From Adineta vaga (Eukaryota; Rotifera), in the NCBI GenBank assembly GCA_021613535.1, contig CP075494.1:1-64000 (forward strand): a stretch of DNA of 64,000 bases. The letters are read 5' to 3'. The position numbers and the translations under genes were made by a program. How positions within the stretch are numbered: the first letter of the stretch is position 1; the number at the start of each line of letters is the position of its first letter. Below, one piece after another: positions 58,919 through 64,000 of this stretch. The notes below the pieces were generated by a model. The model was not told where the DNA came from. It ran no database searches and saw only the letters and a program-made list of their open reading frames with translations.

Positions 58919-61360
58919 ACCTTCTCCCTTTTCGTTTGTATGATCTAGCTGAGCGTTTTTCATGACGTAGTCGATCACTATGATGAAAAGAAAAGGTGCT
59001 AAGATGTCTCCTTGTAGAACAGCAGTCGTCACATCGAATTCTTCTGAGACGTTGCTGTCTACGAGAACCATGCTTTTAGAATTATGATATATGGCTTTGA
59101 TTGCGTTTACTATTTTGATAGGTATTCCATAGTGTCTTAAGATGTTGAACATTGTTTTTCTGTTAATTGAGTCAAAAGCTTTTTTGAAGTCGACGAATGT
59201 TATGAAAATTGGAAGTTGTTTGTCAATTGCGCTTTCTAGGATCCTACGAATGACATGAATCTGGTCAATACAACTTCGTCCCCTCCTGAAACCTGCCTGA
59301 TTTATTCTAAGAATCGATTCTAGTGGTTCTCGTATTCTATTTAACAGGATTCTGTTGTAGGTCTTAGCTGCGATTCACATAAGACTAATGGCTCTGTAGT
59401 TCGTCGTAAGCGTTTTATCACCTTTTTTTGGTATTGGTATTATGATGTTGGTGTTGAATTGTCTTGGTGTCTGTTGATTTTCATAGATCTCGTTGCATAT
59501 ATTGCATAATTGATTTAGTATCCATTTGCCGCCATACTTGAGTACTTCAGGTGTTATTGCGTTGTCCAGTCCAGGTGATTTTCCATCTTTTAGTTGTTTG
59601 ACTGCTTGTTCCACTTCGTCAAGTGTGAAAGGACCTTGATTGATTAGTAGGTCTTCAAGAGCTGGTGAAATTGCTTGGCTATCTTGTGAGTTGTTTGATT
59701 CTACGTTGAGTAAGTCTTTGAAATAAGTCTTCCATTCGTTCATGAGTTCGTCTGTTGAGTTGATTTTGGTTCCATCTGCTCTTTTGATTTTTGATGCGTT
59801 GCTGTATCTGTGTTTGCCACTGATTTCGTCGACCAAGGACCATGTTGTTCTTAGTTGATTTGATGCAGCTGCTTGTTTGAGTTGTTCAAGTTTGTCTTCT
59901 AAAAAATTAATTTTGTCATTGCTATAAGATGTATCGAGCTGTTTATTGAGTGTGTGCGCCAATGATCTTTTTCTCTGCGCTTGGATTGTGTCTGAATTTG
60001 GTTTTAGCTGCATTTCGTTGTTTTAGGATGTTGAGTGTGTCAATGGTAACCCAATTTCTCCTCTTTTTCCGTGTCGATTTCCCTACCAACTTTGTTGTTG
60101 TTTCTTGTATACATTGCACAAAATTGTCGTATTTTGCTTGTATGTCGTTGTCGGGGTTGCTGTTGTCTAAAATTTCATAACGAGTTTGAACTTCTATATT
60201 GAATTGTGATTGTAGTTTGCAGCTAGTTTTGAGTTTGTTTCAGTCGTACTTGATCCTTTTGCTTTTGATATCTTTCGGTGCTCGAAGGCTGATTGATAGC
60301 TTGGCGCTAACAATACGATGTTAGGAATTGAATTCTACTGTGTTGTAAGCGCGAGCGTTTTGAATTGAATTCAACCATTTTCCATTTATGAGAATATGAT
60401 TCAGTTGAGCTTTGGATTTGCCATTTGGGTGTAACCAGGTCCATAATCTTGATTGTGGTTGTGGAAAGCGTGTCTGTGTTGAGCGCATGTTACAGGCTTC
60501 GCAGTAGTTGACAAGTCTGTTGCCGTTGTCGTCAGTTGAGTGATGATATGTGTGTTTGCCAATTGCTCGTGGATTTGTTGTGTGACTGTCGGATCCCAAT
60601 CTTGCGTTAAGATCGCCAGCAAGTATCAGGACATTGTGTAGTGGAACGTCATAAGTACATCTTTGCAGATCATCGTAGAAGGTATCTTTTTCTACATCAC
60701 TTTTGTCTTCAGTAGGTGCGTAGACGATGATGATGGTTATTGTTGGGTTGCCTTTAAAGTGTGCCACCATGATGCGATCAGATATTTTTTCTGAAGAGTC
60801 GAAGAATGCTGACATTCTAGGATTTATCAGTAGTCCGACGCCTCCATGTTCTTCTGGTGTTGCTGAGCAGTATTCGAAGCGCCATGTTTCGTCGTTCAGT
60901 GTTTGATAAGTTGTACTTGTTTGTTCTGATGTTTGCCAGCGATGTTCTTGAATTGCTACCAGATCGATGTTGTTTTGGTTGCATCCATATACAAGTTGGT
61001 GCAGTTTTTCAGTTTGCTTGAGACTGCAAACGTTGTAGGTGGATATTGTGATGGTCTTGTGAAGAATTTTTATGTTTTTTGTGTTTTTATTTTTTGAACG
61101 ACTCGCCGCTGCTGTATCAAAGGCAGGTAGCTGTCTTATCATAGGCTTGAATTCTTGCAGAATCTTTGCTTGCTGACGGCGAGACGAGAGACTGTTGCCC
61201 GGCATGGGTTCTTCAATTGTTGTTTTCGGAGTCATTGTGAAGCACGCTTCAAATGACTAGCCCTGAAGCGCTTACCAGAGCCCATCTTAGCCGCCGAGAA
61301 CGGCATCTCCATCCGACACTGCGAGGAAGTGAAGGGTTGGGTTTTGCCGGACCTCTAACA
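58919..61360 (-). mobile_element. LINE retrotransposon, 3'-truncated and inactivated
   Basis: Reads on the minus strand. Endonuclease (EEP) part 61235-60321: ISTYNVCSLKQ, VAIQEHRWQ, GGVGLLINPRM, ILAGDLNARLG and LNHILINGKW. Reverse transcriptase part 60013-58919: NIIIPIPKKGDKTLTTNYRA, FRRGRSCIDQIHVIRRIL, motif A ITFVDFKKAFDSI and motif B TAVLQGDILAPFLF. It then stops at the telomere-like repeats before motif C (YADD), so the RT end and 3' UTR are missing. In-frame stops follow TVEFNS, IKYD and AISLM, and a frame change lies near 60010. The EN-RT order resembles vertebrate craniofacial-development-protein-2-like LINE proteins. Confidence 0.85.
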
Positions 61361-61399
61361 GTTATTTGAATTGAAACTTTTCAATTCAAGTTTCAAATG

Positions 61400-63767
61400 A
61401 GATTATCGGGAAAGTAGCAAAATGTCGACGGAAAAATGTCGACAGAAAAACGTCGAAAGCACAAGTGTCGACGAAAAAATTATGTCGATATTAAAAATGT
61501 CGACAACATAGAATGTCGACAATGTAAAATGTCGAAAGTGAAAAATGCCGATATTTGAAAAAATATGAGAGTTGAATTGTTAAAAATTTTATTTTTAATT
61601 AAAGTAGTTTTAACTGATACATTGCAATCGATTATGTTGATGAAAGACACACGTGAATAGGAAAAACATTGAGAAAAATCATATCTGACACATCACTGTA
61701 TACACTTCCGAGATTATGTTGACTTCGTACCAACTAATAAAGACAATTGATGGTGGTATTCAACCAATTGAATTTGATTTTCACCATAACGTTTTTTTAA
61801 TTGATCGAGCTTATCTTGCATCACGCAAGTTTTTTGTGAAATTTTCTTCAACTTGCCCGAATTAGCGTGAACCAGCTGATGTTTAAAATGAACTTCTTCT
61901 TTTTTCACGACATCGATGAAGGCCCAAACGTTGGGATGTTTTCTTTCAATTCTCTTGTTGAATCGGCTATGCCATGCTATAGAGGAATAAAAGAGATGTG
62001 AGAAATAAGAAAAGATTCATCAATACATACACTCAACATTGTTGTTGGTTCTTGCTTTGAGATTAGATACATTCCAAAGACGGATTGGAACTTGTTTCAT
62101 CCACCAATCGTCGAAGTACTCAAAAAGGGGTTCGAGTTTAGCCGGTATTTTTTCATTGAGCTCGTCGAAAGCCGATTGAACGTGTTGTTCAGGAAGTAAT
62201 GGTAATGCCATTAGATGTCGACATAAAGAACGAATTTCATCATTACTGTTGTATAATGTCCCCAAACCGAGTGACTGAATTCGACGGTATAAACACTGTG
62301 AATAGTGAAAATAACATCCAGAATGTTGCGCGGCCGGAAACTAAAAATAGTAAAGATATACCAAGATCAAATGGGTACAAAAAGAAACACATACATGTGA
62401 TGCAATCACCTTGATAAGAGCCTTTTCGTAATCGCTCATGATGTGTTTAGGTTGAAACGTGAGATTAAGTCGACGAGCAGCTTCGTCCAGAAGATTAAAT
62501 ACATATTTGTATACTGGAGCACTTCGACCGGGTAATAAACCAATAACACATGGAAAATCTAAGAAAATCCGTTGTTAATAACATTGGATTTTGGAAAATA
62601 GAAATGTATCTTACTGTAGCCATACTTGATACAGTGAATAGAAAACACTTGATCAAAATGAGGCACACATGCCGAAAACGTTCCATCAACCATGATATGT
62701 GTTGCTGCAAATAACATACGTAGTTGTTCATCACTGGCGAACAAGATCACCCTCTTTTTGCGAATAAGTGTATCGCTAAAGAGAAATGAAACACCATCAA
62801 TTGTCGATGAATACGCATCGGGAACATCGAAAAAACCAGATTTCGGTAATGGTGGTGTCGTTTTTCGTCGAAGACGATTAAGAGCTGATTCTGAAATACA
62901 AACAGATATATAAGAATTGAGGAAGATATAAATACTTACTTGCTTCATTAGCTAAAGGAGCCAAACCAAGAGCAGCTTCGCTGAGATTACCAGCAGCTAG
63001 TTCATTGTCGTAAATTTTTCCAATAGCAGTCATTTCGTTCACGACTCGATTTTTAACTTTTTCCTTGAAGGTGACAACTTCAATACTTTCAGGTACCGGC
63101 AAATGAGAATCATGATTTCCTGATTTTCCAATACATTGATCGTGATGGTCGGTGTGCATGTAAGCCGAACACATTCGATTCTTGCAACGCCAGTATTTTA
63201 CTTTTGGTCGAGTTCGATTTAATTGATAGATATATCCATCACAAATCAAGATTGGTTTGCCCCTTGTTACTGATTGAAAAAGTGAGAGTGGATGTGGTCG
63301 ACATGGTGGACGTGTAAAAGTAATAAATTTACCAGTGAATGAAATAGAATGATATGTCGGACTTATTTATAGGGCGAACGTACAAAAGACTTGTTAAAGA
63401 AGAGAAACGATTTCTTCAGTCAGAAAGAAACATAGTATTCGTTTCTATATCTAGGGTCACATGTACAAAACAGACTAAAAGAAACGCGAAGAATGTTTGC
63501 AATAAAAGCTTAAAACACTCTCCACTTTTATAGTCTCTTTCGATAATTATATAATACGACATTTGTACTTGTCGACGATCCTTGCTGTCGACATTTGTAC
63601 TTGTCGACGATCCTTGCTGTCGACATTTGTACTTGTCGACATTATGCTTGTCGACGTTTTATTGTCGACATTATGCCTGTCGACATTTTTACTGTCGACA
63701 TTATGCCTGTCGACATTTTTACTGTCGACGTTTTTCTGTCGACATTTTACCACTAAATCAGATTATC
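61400..63767. mobile_element. MULE DNA transposon with TGTCGAC-repeat termini and 8-bp target duplication
   Basis: The element proper is 61408-63759. A perfect 8-bp direct repeat AGATTATC flanks it (61400-61407 and 63760-63767). The termini read GGGAAAGTAGCAAAATGTCGAC on the left (positions 61408-61429) and the inverted counterpart on the right, sharing AGT-G-AAAATGTCGAC. Beyond the first 22 bp, both ends consist of irregular tandem AAAATGTCGACAG-type units (61420-61560 and 63558-63747), each with a SalI-like GTCGAC palindrome. It encodes a MULE transposase on the minus strand. Confidence 0.9.
61714..63250 (-). CDS. MULE transposase with FLYWCH zinc finger, 5 exons
   Basis: Exons 63250..62940, 62890..62615, 62558..62395, 62340..62031, 61976..61714, with introns of 49-56 nt (GT-AG) joining in frame. 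The first exon carries a FLYWCH-type DNA-binding finger (GKPILICDGYIYQLNR, KYWRCKN, CSAYMHTD, GNHDSH). The transposase core follows: MVDGTFSACVPHFDQVFSIH (first Asp), GLLPGRSAPVYKYVF, IMSDYEKALIKVI (second Asp), SGCYFHYSQCLYRRIQ and the late NNNVESWHSRFNKRI (candidate catalytic Glu). No stop or frameshift was found, so the copy may be functional. The true start is unresolved: the reading frame extends upstream to about 63358 without an ATG, so a further 5' exon or a non-ATG start is likely. Confidence 0.86.
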
Positions 63768-64000
63768 TGGATGATTTCAAAGTGATTTCGACAGTTGAAA
63801 TCCCATTGTTTCCCCTTGCATACGGGTCATGGTTTTTCGAATTTAAAAAACAGATTTTCTTTTAAATTCAGTAAATCGCTTTTTTATGAGTGGGCATTTG
63901 GGACATCTATTTTAGAATCGAAGAAAAAGATTTTTTTTCGTTTTAGTTTCAAGATCGATTTTTCACCAGCGGTACATACGTGACATTTAGCGATTGGATG
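63768..64000. other. Flank, no gene seen
   Basis: Unique AT-rich sequence to the window edge; nothing recognisable. Confidence 0.4.

Noticed and set aside
58674-58965. Gly/Cys/Trp-rich or Pro/His/Thr-rich open frames
   Set aside because: Low-complexity translations of the TGTGGG/CCCACA repeat tract.
63547-63865. Repetitive frames rich in Ser-Thr-Val-Asp
   Set aside because: Translations of the TGTCGAC-unit terminus of the MULE element.

Overview
The window reads as an AT-rich, intron-bearing animal genome. It carries Golgi-type glycosyltransferases (beta-1,4-galactosyltransferase, LicD/fukutin-related and GT31 families), an SLC17-like transporter with GT-AG introns, and many eukaryotic transposons. 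It also holds a very large spliced non-ribosomal peptide synthetase (NRPS), a bacterial-type flavin monooxygenase and short runs resembling the TGTGGG telomere hexamer. Together these point to a bdelloid rotifer, a group known for horizontally acquired NRPS genes. The organism call is inference.

Layout. 0-14.3 kb: partial beta-1,4-galactosyltransferase (-), a fold-back repeat, an SLC17-like transporter with one frameshift (+), a piggyBac remnant, diverged repeats, a small cysteine-rich secreted-peptide ORF (+) and a LicD/fukutin-related gene (-) with an unidentified broken fragment behind it. 14.6-30 kb: almost no host genes. It holds a non-autonomous hAT element with a perfect 8-bp target duplication, two related ACTCTA-ended fold-back MITEs, a 2-kb minisatellite of about 38 units of 52 bp, a dead Tc1/mariner element with TIRs of about 160 bp, and a hAT/ZMYM transposase remnant. 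30.5-50.7 kb: the biosynthetic region. An intronless Baeyer-Villiger-type flavin monooxygenase (-) lies divergent from one 11-exon NRPS gene (+, 34825-50734) that I could join in frame to about 4841 residues.

The NRPS order is C1(degenerate)-C2-A1-T1-Cy-A2[Ox insert]-T2-C3-A3-T3-membrane/left-handed beta-helix terminal domain. The middle module has a heterocyclization domain (DxxxxDxxS), an adenylation pocket matching the cysteine code DLYNLSLIW and a nitroreductase-like oxidase inserted after A8. This is the arrangement that makes thiazoles. The flanking C-A units share intron positions and intron sequence, so they arose by internal duplication after introns were gained. The monooxygenase could tailor the product, but that is inference.

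51-64 kb: an ICK-like secreted peptide ORF (-), a 1-kb fold-back repeat, a two-exon GT31 glycosyltransferase (-), a MITE with two identical 230-bp arms, a dead LINE whose 3' end stops at head-to-head telomere-like repeats, and a MULE element with TGTCGAC-repeat termini, a perfect 8-bp target duplication and a five-exon transposase that looks intact apart from its start.
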